Shown here one piece after another: positions 9,249 to 18,381 of a stretch of 64,000 bases of DNA. Numbering within the stretch: position 1 is the first letter of the stretch; the number at the start of each line of letters is the position of its first letter. Location: assembly GCF_027594865.1 (NCBI RefSeq), contig NZ_CP089391.1:8152501-8216500 (forward strand), given 5' to 3'. The notes under the pieces were generated by a model. It worked only from the letters and a program-made list of their open reading frames with translations, ran no database searches and had not been told where the DNA came from. The position numbers were made by a program, and so were the translations under genes. The DNA comes from Bradyrhizobium xenonodulans (lineage in GTDB: Bacteria > Pseudomonadota > Alphaproteobacteria > Rhizobiales > Xanthobacteraceae).

Positions 9249-9611
9249 TTGATTCTGATCGCGAATATCCTGGTGGCGCTGGTCGCCACGCTGCACGTCT
9301 TTTTCCTGATCCTGGAGATGTTCCTCTGGGACAAGCCGCTGGGCTTGAAGGTCTTCCGCAATTCGCCTGAGAAGGCCGAGATCACGAAAGTGCTGGCCGC
9401 CAATCAGGGGCTCTATAACGGCTTCCTGGCCGCCGGCCTGATCTGGAGTCTGGTGCACGGCAATCCAGCCTTCGCATTCCAGGTCAAGGCGTTCTTCCTG
9501 CTGTGCGTGATCGTGGCCGGCGCCTATGGCGCGGCAACCGTCAGCACGCGGATCCTGATGGTGCAGGCGCTGCCGGCAGTCATCGCACTGCTCGCGCTTT
9601 ACTTCGCCTGA
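9249..9611 (+). CDS. DUF1304 family membrane protein
   Basis: 120 residues and about four hydrophobic helices. The start is a TTG at 9249 with GGGGGAG six bases upstream; no ATG fits. The segment HVFFLILEMFLW followed by GLKVF and ANQGLYNGFLA is characteristic of the DUF1304 family of small inner-membrane proteins, whose function is unknown. It is divergent from ogt with a gap of about 90 bp that must hold both promoters. Family length is close to 120, so the gene looks complete. Confidence 0.82.
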   Translation: MILIANILVALVATLHVFFLILEMFLWDKPLGLKVFRNSPEKAEITKVLAANQGLYNGFLAAGLIWSLVHGNPAFAFQVKAFFLLCVIVAGAYGAATVSTRILMVQALPAVIALLALYFA

Positions 9612-9745
9612 GACGCTACGGCGCAGCGCCGCGCTCCTTGCGCCGCGCGCCGCCTTCCTCCACAATCTTCGGCAGCGATGGCGACCGTTGCAATCAACGG
9701 AAAAAGACCGTCGGCCGGAAATTCCGTCAGGAGGAACAACCCAAC

Positions 9746-10969
9746 ATGACCAATCGCAGAGCCTTCATAACTGCCACGGCAGCGCTCGCCGTCACGTTCT
9801 CCGCCAGCCAAGCCCTCGCCCAGAAGAAATACGACACCGGCGCGAGCGACACCGAGATCAAGATCGGCCAGACCGTGCCGTTCTCCGGCGCCTATTCCGT
9901 CTACGCCAATATCGGCAAGACGCAGGCCGCCTACATCAAGATGATCAACGACCAGGGCGGCATCAACGGCCGCAAGATCAACCTGATCCAGTATGACGAC
10001 GCCTATTCACCGCCGAAGACGGTCGAGCAGGTGCGCAAGCTCGTCGAAGGCGACGAGGTGCTGTTCACCTTCCAGCTCATCGGCACTGCGGCCAACGCCG
10101 CCGTGCAAAAATATCTCAACGGCAAGAAGGTGCCGCAATTGCTGGCCTCGACCGGCGCGGCGCGCTTCAACGATCCGCAGAACTTCCCCTGGACCATGGC
10201 CTACAATCCCAACTACGTGTCCGAGGGCCGGATCTACGCCAAGTACATCCTCAAGGAGCATCCGAACGCCAAGATCGGCGTGCTCTACCAGAACGACGAC
10301 ATGGGCCGCGACTATCTCGCCGGCCTCAAGAGCGGTCTCGGCGACAAGGCCAGCATGATCGTCGGCGAGGTCTCCTACGAGGTCACCGATCCCACAGTCG
10401 ACTCGCAAGTGGTCAAGCTGAAGTCGATGGGGGTCGATCTGTTCTATGACGCCTCGACGCCGAAATTCGCGGCACAGGCCATCAAGAAGCTCGCCGATCT
10501 CGGCTGGACCCCGGTGCATATCCTCGACATCAATGCGAGCCCGGTGTCGGCGACCCTGAAACCGGCCGGCCTCGACATCTCCAAGGGCATCATCTCGACC
10601 AATTACGGCAAGGACCCCGGCGATCCCCAATGGAAGGACGACGCTGGCGTGAAGGCTTTCTTCGCCTTCATGGACAAGTATTTCCCGGAAGGCGACAAGC
10701 TCAACACCATCAATACCTACGCCTATTCGGTGGCCGAGCTCCTCGTGCAGGTGCTGAAGCAATGCGGCGACGACCTGACGCGTGAGAACGTCATGAAGCA
10801 GGCTGCCAGCATCAAGGCCTACACGCCGAGCCTCGCGCTGCCCGGCATCAAGATCAGCACCGGCCCGAACGACTATCGCGTCAACAAGCAGATGCAGATG
10901 ATGAAGTTCAACGGCGAGCGCTGGGAGCTGTTCGGCCCGATCATCGAGGACAACGGCCCGTCGGGTTAG
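9746..10969 (+). CDS. ABC transporter substrate-binding protein, branched-chain amino acid type
   Basis: 407 residues with a signal peptide (MTNRRAFITATAALAVTFSASQALA) then a type I periplasmic binding fold; IKIGQTVPFSGAYSVYANIG is the usual LivK-like first strand and loop. AGGAGG about 12 bases upstream supports the ATG at 9746. No permease or ATPase gene is adjacent, so it is an orphan binding protein that must either share a transporter encoded elsewhere or act with a sensor. It is convergent with the DUF1330 gene, with a palindromic repeat in between. The ligand is unknown; family members bind amino acids, amides, urea or aromatic acids. Confidence 0.88.
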   Translation: MTNRRAFITATAALAVTFSASQALAQKKYDTGASDTEIKIGQTVPFSGAYSVYANIGKTQAAYIKMINDQGGINGRKINLIQYDDAYSPPKTVEQVRKLVEGDEVLFTFQLIGTAANAAVQKYLNGKKVPQLLASTGAARFNDPQNFPWTMAYNPNYVSEGRIYAKYILKEHPNAKIGVLYQNDDMGRDYLAGLKSGLGDKASMIVGEVSYEVTDPTVDSQVVKLKSMGVDLFYDASTPKFAAQAIKKLADLGWTPVHILDINASPVSATLKPAGLDISKGIISTNYGKDPGDPQWKDDAGVKAFFAFMDKYFPEGDKLNTINTYAYSVAELLVQVLKQCGDDLTRENVMKQAASIKAYTPSLALPGIKISTGPNDYRVNKQMQMMKFNGERWELFGPIIEDNGPSG

Positions 10970-10988
10970 GAAGACAACGCACGCATCA

Positions 10989-11026
10989 TAGGGTGGGCAA
11001 AGGCGCCAAGCGCCGTGCCCACCCTA
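10989..11026. repeat. Palindromic repeat, family B (copy 1), between convergent genes
   Basis: TAGGGTGGGCA (10989-10999) is a perfect inverted copy of TGCCCACCCTA (11016-11026), with an inner GGCGC/GCGCC stem. It sits 19 bp after one stop and 4 bp before the other, so it could act as a bidirectional terminator, though there is no T-run. Confidence 0.75.
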
Positions 11027-11030
11027 CGAG

Positions 11031-11456
11031 CTAGGAAGGTATCTCCCCGAAATTCTTCCCGACCGGCAGCACGGCATGGCGGATCAGCCGCGAGTCTTCC
11101 ACCGCTGCCTGCCGGTGCTTCACCGCCTCGCGGTAGACCGGATCGCGGATCATCTCGACGAAGGCTGAGACGCTTGGATATTCGGCGATGAAGCAATGGT
11201 CCCAGCGTTCGTCCTGCGGGCCGATCAACATCAGCTCGAACCTGCCTTGCCAGACGATGCGGCCGCCGAGGCGTTCGAACACCGGGCCGCTCTCGCGGCC
11301 ATAGGCCGCATAGGCTTCCGCGCCGCTGGCCTTGCGGCCGTCAGGATAGGCGGCGTCCTTGCGCAGCCGCACCAGGTTGAGCATGTGGATCGGGCCGGGG
11401 CGATCGTTGTCCCGGAATTGCGCAAAGATCTCCTTGGTCGGATCGATATGGCCCAT
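11031..11456 (-). CDS. DUF1330 domain protein
   Basis: 141 residues. The sequence around GPIHMLNLVRLR, the central AYAAYGRES and the later FIAEYPSVSAFVEMIRDPVY match the DUF1330 ferredoxin-like (dimeric alpha-beta barrel) pattern. These are small soluble cytoplasmic proteins of unknown activity. GAGAGGGA precedes the ATG at 11456. No operon partner is visible: it is convergent with the binding-protein gene and divergent from the penicillin-binding protein gene. Confidence 0.82.
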   Translation of the reverse strand: MGHIDPTKEIFAQFRDNDRPGPIHMLNLVRLRKDAAYPDGRKASGAEAYAAYGRESGPVFERLGGRIVWQGRFELMLIGPQDERWDHCFIAEYPSVSAFVEMIRDPVYREAVKHRQAAVEDSRLIRHAVLPVGKNFGEIPS

Positions 11457-11625
11457 GCCTGTTCCCTCTCGTTTTTATGGGGACGATCCTAGCTTCGCCG
11501 CCTCGTAAGCGGAACTGCGGCCAAGGAATGCCCCATCTCCTAATCACGCGTTAACGCCGGGGTAACCGGGCCTTAAACAGCGACCGCTAGCGTGCGGCAG
11601 GGCGGGCTGACCGGGCGTTTCGCGT

Positions 11626-13842
11626 ATGGGGTTGGGAAAGAAAAAGGGTGGGCGGAAGGAGCCGTTGTTCGGCTTGCCTGCTGCACTCGCCGATCTGCGC
11701 CTGACAGCTGCGGACCGGATTCCCAATGCCGAGGACAAGCCGAAGAAATCCGCGAAATCATCTGCCAAACGCAAGAGCGACGATGCCGGCGACGAGCCGC
11801 CGCGCGAACGCAAGCCGCAAGCCAGCCGCAGCGGCGCCAAGCGCCGCTCGAAATCGCGTTTCGGTGCCGGTCTCGGCCGCCTGGTCTATTGGGGCGCCGT
11901 ACTGAGCCTGTGGGGCGTGATCGCCGTGATCGGCGTCATCATCTATGTCGGCGCCCATCTGCCGCCGATCCAGTCGCTGGAGATTCCAAAACGCCCGCCG
12001 ACGATCCAGATCGTCGGCATCGACGGCAGCATGCTGGCGCAGCGCGGCGAGATGGCCGGCGCCAACATCGCGCTGAAGGATCTGCCGCCGTACTTGCCGA
12101 AGGCGTTCATCGCCATCGAGGACCGCCGCTTCTATTCGCATTTCGGCATCGATCCGGTCGGCATCCTGCGCGCCCTCGTCACCAACGTGCTCCATCGCGG
12201 CGTGTCGCAGGGCGGCTCGACGCTGACGCAGCAGCTCGCCAAGAACCTGTTCCTGACTCAGGAGCGCACCATGCAGCGCAAGCTGCAGGAGGCTGAGCTG
12301 GCGATCTGGCTGGAGCGCAAGCACTCCAAGGACGAGATCCTGGAGCTCTATCTCAACCGCGTCTATTTCGGCTCCGGCGCCTACGGTGTCGAGGCCGCCG
12401 CGCAGAAATATTTCGGCAAGTCGGCCAAGAGCATCACCGTGGCGGAGGCCGCGATGCTGGCCGGCCTCGTCAAATCGCCGTCGCGCCTTGCGCCGAACCG
12501 CAATCCGGAAGGCGCGGAAGCGCGCGCGAAAATCGTGCTGGCGGCGATGGCGGATGCAAAGTTCATCACCGAAGCGCAGGCGCAGGCCTCGATCGGCCAT
12601 CCCTCCTACAATGTGAAGCCGGCCGGCGCCGGCACGGTGAATTACGTCGCCGACTGGATCGGCGAGGTCTTGGACGATCTGGTCGGCCAGATCGACGAGA
12701 GCATCAAGGTCGAGACCACGATCGATCCGAAGCTCCAGGGCGTGGCGGAAGCCGCGATCATCGACGAGCTCGCAGCCAAGAGTGTGAAGTTCAATGTCAG
12801 CCAGGGCGCGCTGGTGGCGATGACGCCCGACGGCGCGGTGCGCGCCATGGTCGGCGGGCGGAACTATTCCGACAGCCAGTACAACCGCGCAGTCACGGCC
12901 AAACGCCAGCCGGGCTCCTCGTTCAAGCCGTTCGTCTATCTGACGGCGCTCGAGCAGGGCCTGACGCCTGATACCATCCGCCAGGACGCGCCGATCGAGG
13001 TCAAGGGCTGGCGACCCGAGAACTACACCCACGAATATTTCGGCGCGGTGACGCTGACCCAGGCGCTGGCGATGTCGCTCAACACGGTCGCGATCCGCCT
13101 CGGCCTCGAGGTCGGGCCGAAGAACGTGGTGCGCACTGCGCACCGGCTCGGCATCTCCTCGAAGCTCGAACCCAACGCGTCGATCGCGCTCGGCACCTCC
13201 GAAGTCTCGGTGGTCGAGCTGGTCGGCGCCTATGCGCCGTTCGCCAATGGCGGCCTCGCGGTGGCGCCGCATGTCGTCACGCGGATCAGGACGCTCAGCG
13301 GCAAGCTGCTCTACATGCGCCAGCCTGAAGAGCGCAACCAGGTCATCGACCTCCGCTATGTCGGCATGATGAACACGATGATGCGGGAGACGCTGATATC
13401 AGGCACCGCCAAGAAGGCGGAGATCCCCGGCTGGCCGGCGGCCGGCAAGACCGGCACCAGCCAGGATTACCGCGACGCCTGGTTCATCGGCTACACCGCC
13501 AACCTCGTCACCGGCGTCTGGCTCGGCAATGACGACAACTCGCCGACCAAGAAAGCCACGGGCGGCGGCCTGCCGGTGGAAGTGTGGACGCGCTTCATGA
13601 AGACGGCGCACGAGGGCGTGCCGGTAGCGGCCTTGCCGAGTTCGCAGGGCACCTGGGGCCTGTCGAACCTCGCGCAGGCGGCCTCGCAAGTGTCGCCGCC
13701 GACACCGGCCGCGCCCGGCCCTGCAGCGGTGAACAGCGGCGGCTATCGCCCGCCGCCGCCGACACGCGCCAATGTGCGGCCGGAAGCAGCCGCAGGGCTC
13801 GACGGCTGGCTGATGGACCGGCTGTTCGGCGGCAATCGATAG
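11626..13842 (+). CDS. Class A penicillin-binding protein (PBP1a-type bifunctional peptidoglycan synthase)
   Basis: 738 residues. A basic cytoplasmic tail of about 80 residues is followed by one membrane anchor (near 85-110). The glycosyltransferase-51 domain has the catalytic segment EDRRFYSHFG (Glu165) and GGSTLTQQLAKN. The transpeptidase domain has SxxK as Ser431-Ser-Phe-Lys434, then SLN, then KTGTS starting at Lys608. It polymerises lipid II glycan strands and cross-links the stem peptides on the periplasmic side. The C-terminal 70 residues are proline- and alanine-rich and of low complexity. No neighbour gives a special role, and the ribosome site is weak. Confidence 0.94.
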   Translation: MGLGKKKGGRKEPLFGLPAALADLRLTAADRIPNAEDKPKKSAKSSAKRKSDDAGDEPPRERKPQASRSGAKRRSKSRFGAGLGRLVYWGAVLSLWGVIAVIGVIIYVGAHLPPIQSLEIPKRPPTIQIVGIDGSMLAQRGEMAGANIALKDLPPYLPKAFIAIEDRRFYSHFGIDPVGILRALVTNVLHRGVSQGGSTLTQQLAKNLFLTQERTMQRKLQEAELAIWLERKHSKDEILELYLNRVYFGSGAYGVEAAAQKYFGKSAKSITVAEAAMLAGLVKSPSRLAPNRNPEGAEARAKIVLAAMADAKFITEAQAQASIGHPSYNVKPAGAGTVNYVADWIGEVLDDLVGQIDESIKVETTIDPKLQGVAEAAIIDELAAKSVKFNVSQGALVAMTPDGAVRAMVGGRNYSDSQYNRAVTAKRQPGSSFKPFVYLTALEQGLTPDTIRQDAPIEVKGWRPENYTHEYFGAVTLTQALAMSLNTVAIRLGLEVGPKNVVRTAHRLGISSKLEPNASIALGTSEVSVVELVGAYAPFANGGLAVAPHVVTRIRTLSGKLLYMRQPEERNQVIDLRYVGMMNTMMRETLISGTAKKAEIPGWPAAGKTGTSQDYRDAWFIGYTANLVTGVWLGNDDNSPTKKATGGGLPVEVWTRFMKTAHEGVPVAALPSSQGTWGLSNLAQAASQVSPPTPAAPGPAAVNSGGYRPPPPTRANVRPEAAAGLDGWLMDRLFGGNR

Positions 13843-14195
13843 ATTCGTGTTGAGGTTCTGAGCGCCTCAAAACAAAACTGCGAAAACAACCCCATGCACA
13901 GTAGCCGGTGATAGCAGAATCAACGGCTTACGCAGGTCGCAAGACGGCTCATTCCGGCAGCACGGCCATTTGACACGTCGGGCAAAACAGCAGCGATCCG
14001 CCATCATCCCGAACACGTCCGCGATCTCCGCTATCCCTCCTCGCCACCAGTCTCGTCTTCGGCAAGTCCTGCCTATGGCGGCAAGATTCTCCGCGAGCAG
14101 CGGCTCTCTCAACGCGAAAACACCAGTCTCTTCAAGCTCCCGTCAGCGGCCCGGAATTTGCTCTCATGGGTTGAGTGAGTGGTGAGGAGCGTTCG
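13843..14195. other. 353-bp gap without a convincing gene
   Basis: No frame here has coding character. The first part (around 13870-13990, containing TGCGAAAACAACCCCATGC and TTTGACACGTCGGGC) reads like an interspersed sequence I associate from memory with many Bradyrhizobium intergenic regions; only one copy is in the window. The last 30 bp hold the ribosome site of the next gene. Confidence 0.4.
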
Positions 14196-14855
14196 ATGAT
14201 GTCAGGTGTATCCAGCGCAGCGTTGCCCCATCTGCGGCCCGCGTCGACGTCCGCTTCAAATGCGACATCGAGTCTTCAGCCGGTGGTACCGGATGCGACT
14301 GACGCTGCGACCAGCGGCTTCCGGCTCGACGTCTCGCAGGTCAAGCCGCTGTCAGGCGCCAAGGGGATATCGGCGGCGGATCATCCTGACCTGCGCGACC
14401 TCATGGCAACGAACTGGCTGATGACTCACGAGGCGAGCGCGGATCAACCGGCCGTCGCGGACAATGCGCCGGAGAACACCTATGCCCAGGTGAAGGTTGG
14501 CGGCAAGGTGGTGGCTACTCTGTACAACGGCGGCTCCTCGGTGATGACCAACGCGGCGGCCGCAACGATCGGCAAACTCGAGGATCCTCCGGGTCTGGGT
14601 GGACCTGATCTGGCGCAGTGGCGGGCCGACCAATACGCAGCGCGGCTCGGCGGCACCGTCGAGAAGGCGCCCACCGCGATCACGCAATCGCAATGGATCC
14701 CGCGTGAAAGCGTGTCCACGACCTATAGCCGCGAACAGCTCGACGCAGCCTTCCAGGCGATGCTGGCCGAGGGCCAGAAGGCTAGCGCGCAACGGCAATC
14801 AGCCTATCTGGCGTCGCGCGCGCAGGCGGGGACGAGCGCAGATGTGAGTGCTTGA
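14196..14855 (+). CDS. Hypothetical protein, unrecognised
   Basis: 219 residues from the ATG at 14196, which has GAGGAG about eight bases upstream; a GTG at 14175 is less well placed. The first 50 residues are serine/alanine/threonine-rich and probably disordered. The middle contains a short region around YAQVKVGGKVVATLYNGGSS that looks like a beta-strand pair. There is no obvious signal peptide or membrane helix. I recognise no family. The segment VKVGGKVVATLYNGG resembles what is seen in other uncharacterised rhizobial proteins, but that is an impression. It stands alone between a repeat and a non-coding gap. Confidence 0.6.
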   Translation: MMSGVSSAALPHLRPASTSASNATSSLQPVVPDATDAATSGFRLDVSQVKPLSGAKGISAADHPDLRDLMATNWLMTHEASADQPAVADNAPENTYAQVKVGGKVVATLYNGGSSVMTNAAAATIGKLEDPPGLGGPDLAQWRADQYAARLGGTVEKAPTAITQSQWIPRESVSTTYSREQLDAAFQAMLAEGQKASAQRQSAYLASRAQAGTSADVSA

Positions 14856-14913
14856 TCTGAAATGACTTGAGGACACGCCTTAAGGTACGCAGGGCGCGAC
14901 CTCATTCTCCGCC

Positions 14914-15015
14914 GTCATTCCCCGCGAAAGCGGGGAATCCAGTACGCCGCGGCTTCTCGATTCGATCACTACGGTCTCTGGAATACTGGATCGCCCGCTT
15001 TCGCGGGCGATGACA
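14914..15015. repeat. Palindromic repeat, family D (copy 1)
   Basis: It begins GTCATTCCCCGCGAAAGCGG and ends CGCCCGCTTTCGCGGGCGAT, with inner CCAGTACGCCG and ATACTGGAT arms. A second copy lies at 38642-38744. It separates the hypothetical gene from the convergent metallopeptidase gene. Confidence 0.75.
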
Positions 15016-15058
15016 GTCTTTGCCAGGATAGCGGCGCGGCCTAATCCTCGACTGCGCC

Positions 15059-15814
15059 CTACTCCTCGATCCCGTACCGGTGCAGATCGTTCCCGTAGGT
15101 GTCGAGCCACTTCTTGGCGCGCTCCATCGACGGGCAGACCTTGCCGCAGACGCGCCAGAAGCGGGCCGAGTGGTTCATCTCGACGAGATGGGCGACCTCG
15201 TGGGCGGCGAGGTAGTCGAGCACGAAGGGCGGCGCGAGGATCAGGCGCCAGGAGAACGACAGTGAGCCTGCCGAGGTGCAGGAGCCCCAGCGGCTGGACT
15301 GATCACGGATCGAGAGCCGCTTGACCTTGACGCCGAGCTCGGCGGCGTGGGTCTCCGCCGAACGCTGAAGATCCTTGCGCGCCTCGCGCTTGAGGAAGTC
15401 GCTGACGCGGCGGTCGACATGATCGAGACCACCGGCGACGCAGAGAATCTTTTCACCGCTGTCACGCGTCTCGGTCCACACCGTGCCGCGGCTGCCTGCG
15501 CGATGAACGATGCGATGGGCCGTGCCGCGCAGCGGTATCACTGTGCCAGGCTGGAACGGTGCGGCCTTCGGCAAGCGCCCGAGACGCGCTGCGATCCACG
15601 CGCCGTGACGCGTCGCGAAGTCCTTCGCTTCAGCGAGCGTGCCGCGCGGCGGGATGGTGAGGATGGCTTCGCGGTCGCTCGGATGGATTCTGAGCGTGTA
15701 ACGACGCGCTCGGCGGTGTCTTCGCAGGCGAATCGCAAAGAATTGCGATCCATGAGTGATGACGAGGGTCTTTGGTTCGTGGGGCCGACGATAGAGGAGC
15801 GCGCGAGTGGCCAT
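15059..15814 (-). CDS. YgjP-type (DUF45) zinc metallopeptidase-like protein
   Basis: 251 residues. It carries HEVAHLVEMNH, an HExxH zinc motif with the third ligand candidate downstream, preceded by SSRWGSC and LSFSWRL, which are the signature of the DUF45/YgjP family (PF01863). Members are predicted cytoplasmic metalloproteases, and some sit next to type I restriction genes; none is here. The ATG at 15814 gives the usual family length. The frame is open to 15898 without a better ribosome site, so the start is uncertain. Confidence 0.85.
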   Translation of the reverse strand: MATRALLYRRPHEPKTLVITHGSQFFAIRLRRHRRARRYTLRIHPSDREAILTIPPRGTLAEAKDFATRHGAWIAARLGRLPKAAPFQPGTVIPLRGTAHRIVHRAGSRGTVWTETRDSGEKILCVAGGLDHVDRRVSDFLKREARKDLQRSAETHAAELGVKVKRLSIRDQSSRWGSCTSAGSLSFSWRLILAPPFVLDYLAAHEVAHLVEMNHSARFWRVCGKVCPSMERAKKWLDTYGNDLHRYGIEE

Positions 15815-16115
15815 GTCTGTCAGTCCGGGGGGCAGGAGGGCGCCCGGATTCTGCCATAACCGCCGCCAGGGAAAGCGCTCGGCGCAAAAACAAATCATTT
15901 GCCCAATATACAGCGGTCTAGCGTCCGGGAGACCCTACAGACTGGGGTTGGAACCCGGTTTTTTCGCCCCCGCTGGACGCATGCGACACCCCCAAGGGGT
16001 GAGGTAAGACTCACTCCTAGAAAGCTACCTAAATACCGCGAATCTGGAGAGATCCAGGCGCTGTCGGAACCGCCGACAGGGCCCGGATTTTCGACGGGAA
16101 AGCCGAAATACGCGA
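15815..16115. other. 301-bp gap with hairpins and no supported gene
   Basis: It contains GGGTTGGAACCC followed by GGTTTTTT at about 15950-15970, a perfect CACCCC/GGGGTG stem with a CAA loop near 15990, and CTGTCGG-AACCG-CCGACAG near 16060. A plus-strand frame crosses it but has poor codon bias and overlaps phaZ, so I do not call it. It could hold a small RNA or the 3' end of the phaZ transcript. Confidence 0.4.
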
Positions 16116-17441
16116 CTATTCGGCTGCAATCGCCTGCAACGAGGCCGGATTCGCTGCCGAGACCATGAAGTCGTGAATCCGCGGCACGATTTCCGACTTG
16201 AAACGCGATCCGTTGAACACGCCGTAATGTCCGACGCCCTTCTGGACGTAATGAACGCGGCGGTGATCGGGAATCGCGCTGCACAAAGTGTGCGTCGCTT
16301 CGGTCTGACCGAGACCCGAGATGTCGTCGTTCTCGCCTTCGACCGTCATCAGCGCGACGCGCGTGACCTTGGAGGGATCGACGCGGGTTCCACGATGGGT
16401 CATCTCGCCCTTCGGCAGTGAGTGCTTCACGAACACGGTGTCGACGGTCTGGAGATAATACTCGGCGGAGAGATCCATCACCGCGAGATATTCGTCGTAG
16501 AAGTCGCGATGCTTGTCGACGAGGTCGCCGTCGCCCTTCACCAGATTGGCGAACAGACGCTTGTGAGCGTCCATATGCCGGTCGAGATTCATGCTGATGA
16601 AGCCGTTGAGCTGCAAAAAGCCGGGATAAACGTCGCGCATCATGCCCGGATGCGGGAACGGCACCTTGGTGATGACGGTGTTGCGGAACCAGTCGATGCC
16701 GCGCTCCTGGGCGAGCTTGTTCACCGCGGTCGGATTGCGGCGGGTGTCGATCGGGCCGCCCATCAGCGTCATCGAGGTCGGCACGAAGGGATCGCGCCGC
16801 GCTTCCATGATCGAAACAGCGGCGACGACAGGCACGGAGGGCTGGCACACCGCCAGCACATGCGTATTGCCGCCGAGGACGTGCAGCATCTCGATGACGT
16901 AGTCGATGTAATCGTCGAGATCGAAGCGGCCTTCGCTCAAGGGCACCATGCGGGCATCGGCCCAGTCGGTGATGTAGACCTCATGCGCGGGCAGCAAGGC
17001 CTCGACCGTGCCGCGCAGCAGCGTCGCATAGTGGCCGGACATCGGCGCCACGATCAGCACGCGCGGCTGCGGGCTGCGCAGCGGACGGGTGAACTTGCGA
17101 TCGAAATAGAGCAACCTGCAGAACGGCTTTTCCCAGACCGAGCGGACCTCGACGGGGACGCGAATGCCGTTGACCTCGGTGTCGTTGAGGCCCCATTCCG
17201 GCTTGCCGTAACGGCGCGTGGTGCGCTCGAACAATTCGCAGGCCGCGGCGACCGACTTTCCGACCTCGGTGCGTGCCCACGGGTTGAGCGGATTCTGAAA
17301 CAGAAGTTTGGTCGCGTCAGTGATCGCGCGCGCCGGATTGAGAGAGGCCTGCCCCATCTCGTACATCCAGTACATCGGCGTCGTTAGAACCGGACTGCCT
17401 TCGGCCGACAGGGGCGGCGCACCAAACTCACCAATAGGCAT
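16116..17441 (-). CDS. phaZ: Intracellular polyhydroxyalkanoate depolymerase
   Basis: 441 residues. The central AVCQPSVPVVAAV (Cys199) matches the cysteine nucleophile environment of intracellular PHB depolymerases such as PhaZ1 of Cupriavidus, which use cysteine in place of the lipase-box serine. VEGENDDISGLGQT and GVGHYGVFNGSRF hold the candidate acidic residue and histidine of the triad. It degrades storage granules to 3-hydroxybutyrate units in the cytoplasm. AGAGGAAT before the ATG at 17441 supports the start. It is the only gene of its unit; the ABC-2 operon upstream is on the same strand with a gap of 121 bp. Confidence 0.94.
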   Translation of the reverse strand: MPIGEFGAPPLSAEGSPVLTTPMYWMYEMGQASLNPARAITDATKLLFQNPLNPWARTEVGKSVAAACELFERTTRRYGKPEWGLNDTEVNGIRVPVEVRSVWEKPFCRLLYFDRKFTRPLRSPQPRVLIVAPMSGHYATLLRGTVEALLPAHEVYITDWADARMVPLSEGRFDLDDYIDYVIEMLHVLGGNTHVLAVCQPSVPVVAAVSIMEARRDPFVPTSMTLMGGPIDTRRNPTAVNKLAQERGIDWFRNTVITKVPFPHPGMMRDVYPGFLQLNGFISMNLDRHMDAHKRLFANLVKGDGDLVDKHRDFYDEYLAVMDLSAEYYLQTVDTVFVKHSLPKGEMTHRGTRVDPSKVTRVALMTVEGENDDISGLGQTEATHTLCSAIPDHRRVHYVQKGVGHYGVFNGSRFKSEIVPRIHDFMVSAANPASLQAIAAE

Positions 17442-17562
17442 CGTTATATTCCTCTTCGCATCGCAGCATACTGCCGAATGCGTAATATTGCGTCAATGCA
17501 TGGTTCCGTACATCTACGTGGCCGGAGCGGCCAAACCAGCCTGAATCCACGGGAAAGTGACG

Positions 17563-18381
17563 TTATTCGCCGCCCGACAGCAACGAGCCGTGCTTCCGGG
17601 CGCTGCGCAGAAGGGCAAGGAATGCCCCAAAAGATGCAACCAGAAGGCCAGCATTGATGACCAACGCCTCCAGCATCAGATCGATCCGGAAGGTGTTCTC
17701 GATCAAGAGCGCGCGCATCCCCTCGAACACGTAAGTCGGCGGCAGCACCCAGGCGACATGTTGCAGCCAGACCGGCAGCACGCTGACGGGATAGTAGATG
17801 CAGGCGAGCGGCATGATCGCGAACATCAGGGTCCAGACAATGCTCTCGGCGCCGAGGCCGTTTCGCACCACCAGACCCGAGACGAAAATGCCGACCGACC
17901 AGCTGGTGAAGATCAGATTGCAGAAGAACGCGATCAGCGGCAGGCCGAGCGCGTAAACATTGAAGTGAAACAGGAACAGCGCGAGCAGCGTCATCGGGAT
18001 CACGCCGATCGCGAGCCGGATCAGGCTCATGACCATCAGCGACAGCAGAAACTCGATCGGCCGGAGCGGGCTCATCATGAGGTTGCCGAGGTTGCGCGCC
18101 CACATCTCCTCCAGGAAGGAGATCGAAAAGCCGAGCTGGCCGCGAAACAGGATGTCCCAGAGGATGACGGCGCCGATCAGCGTGCCGCCGGCGCGCGCGA
18201 AGAAGTTGGAATTCTCGGCAATGTAATACTGGATGAAACCCCAGGTGATGACTTGCAGCGCCGGCCAGTACAAGAGTTCGAGCAGCCGCGGCCAGGATGA
18301 CAGCAAGAGGTACCAATAGCGCAGGATCATCGCACCGATGCGATGCGGGGAGATGCCGCGGTGGAGGGAGACGTCGCTCAT
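17563..18381 (-). CDS. ABC-2 type transporter permease
   Basis: 272 residues with about six membrane segments and the ABC-2 permease pattern: an N-terminal segment before the first helix, a helix pair around residues 60-140, and YPVSVLPVWLQHVAWVLPPTY near the C-terminal part, which is typical of the family. Its ATG overlaps the stop of the ATPase gene by 4 bp (ATGA), so the two subunits are translationally coupled and form one exporter in the inner membrane. NodJ-type lipo-oligosaccharide exporters belong to the same superfamily, but the gene context gives no nod link. Substrate unknown. Confidence 0.88.
   Translation of the reverse strand: MSDVSLHRGISPHRIGAMILRYWYLLLSSWPRLLELLYWPALQVITWGFIQYYIAENSNFFARAGGTLIGAVILWDILFRGQLGFSISFLEEMWARNLGNLMMSPLRPIEFLLSLMVMSLIRLAIGVIPMTLLALFLFHFNVYALGLPLIAFFCNLIFTSWSVGIFVSGLVVRNGLGAESIVWTLMFAIMPLACIYYPVSVLPVWLQHVAWVLPPTYVFEGMRALLIENTFRIDLMLEALVINAGLLVASFGAFLALLRSARKHGSLLSGGE

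Noticed and set aside
11758..13272. 504-codon minus-strand frame inside the penicillin-binding protein gene
   Set aside because: Shadow of the opposite strand; the plus-strand frame carries all catalytic motifs.
15899..16168. 89-codon plus-strand frame in the gap next to phaZ
   Set aside because: Poor third-position bias, no ribosome site, and it overlaps the phaZ coding end; treated as non-coding.
17460..17500. GCAG-N4-CTGC dyad upstream of phaZ as a PhaR site
   Set aside because: The motif known for PhaR-type regulators is CTGC-N3/4-GCAG, the opposite arm order, so I do not claim it.
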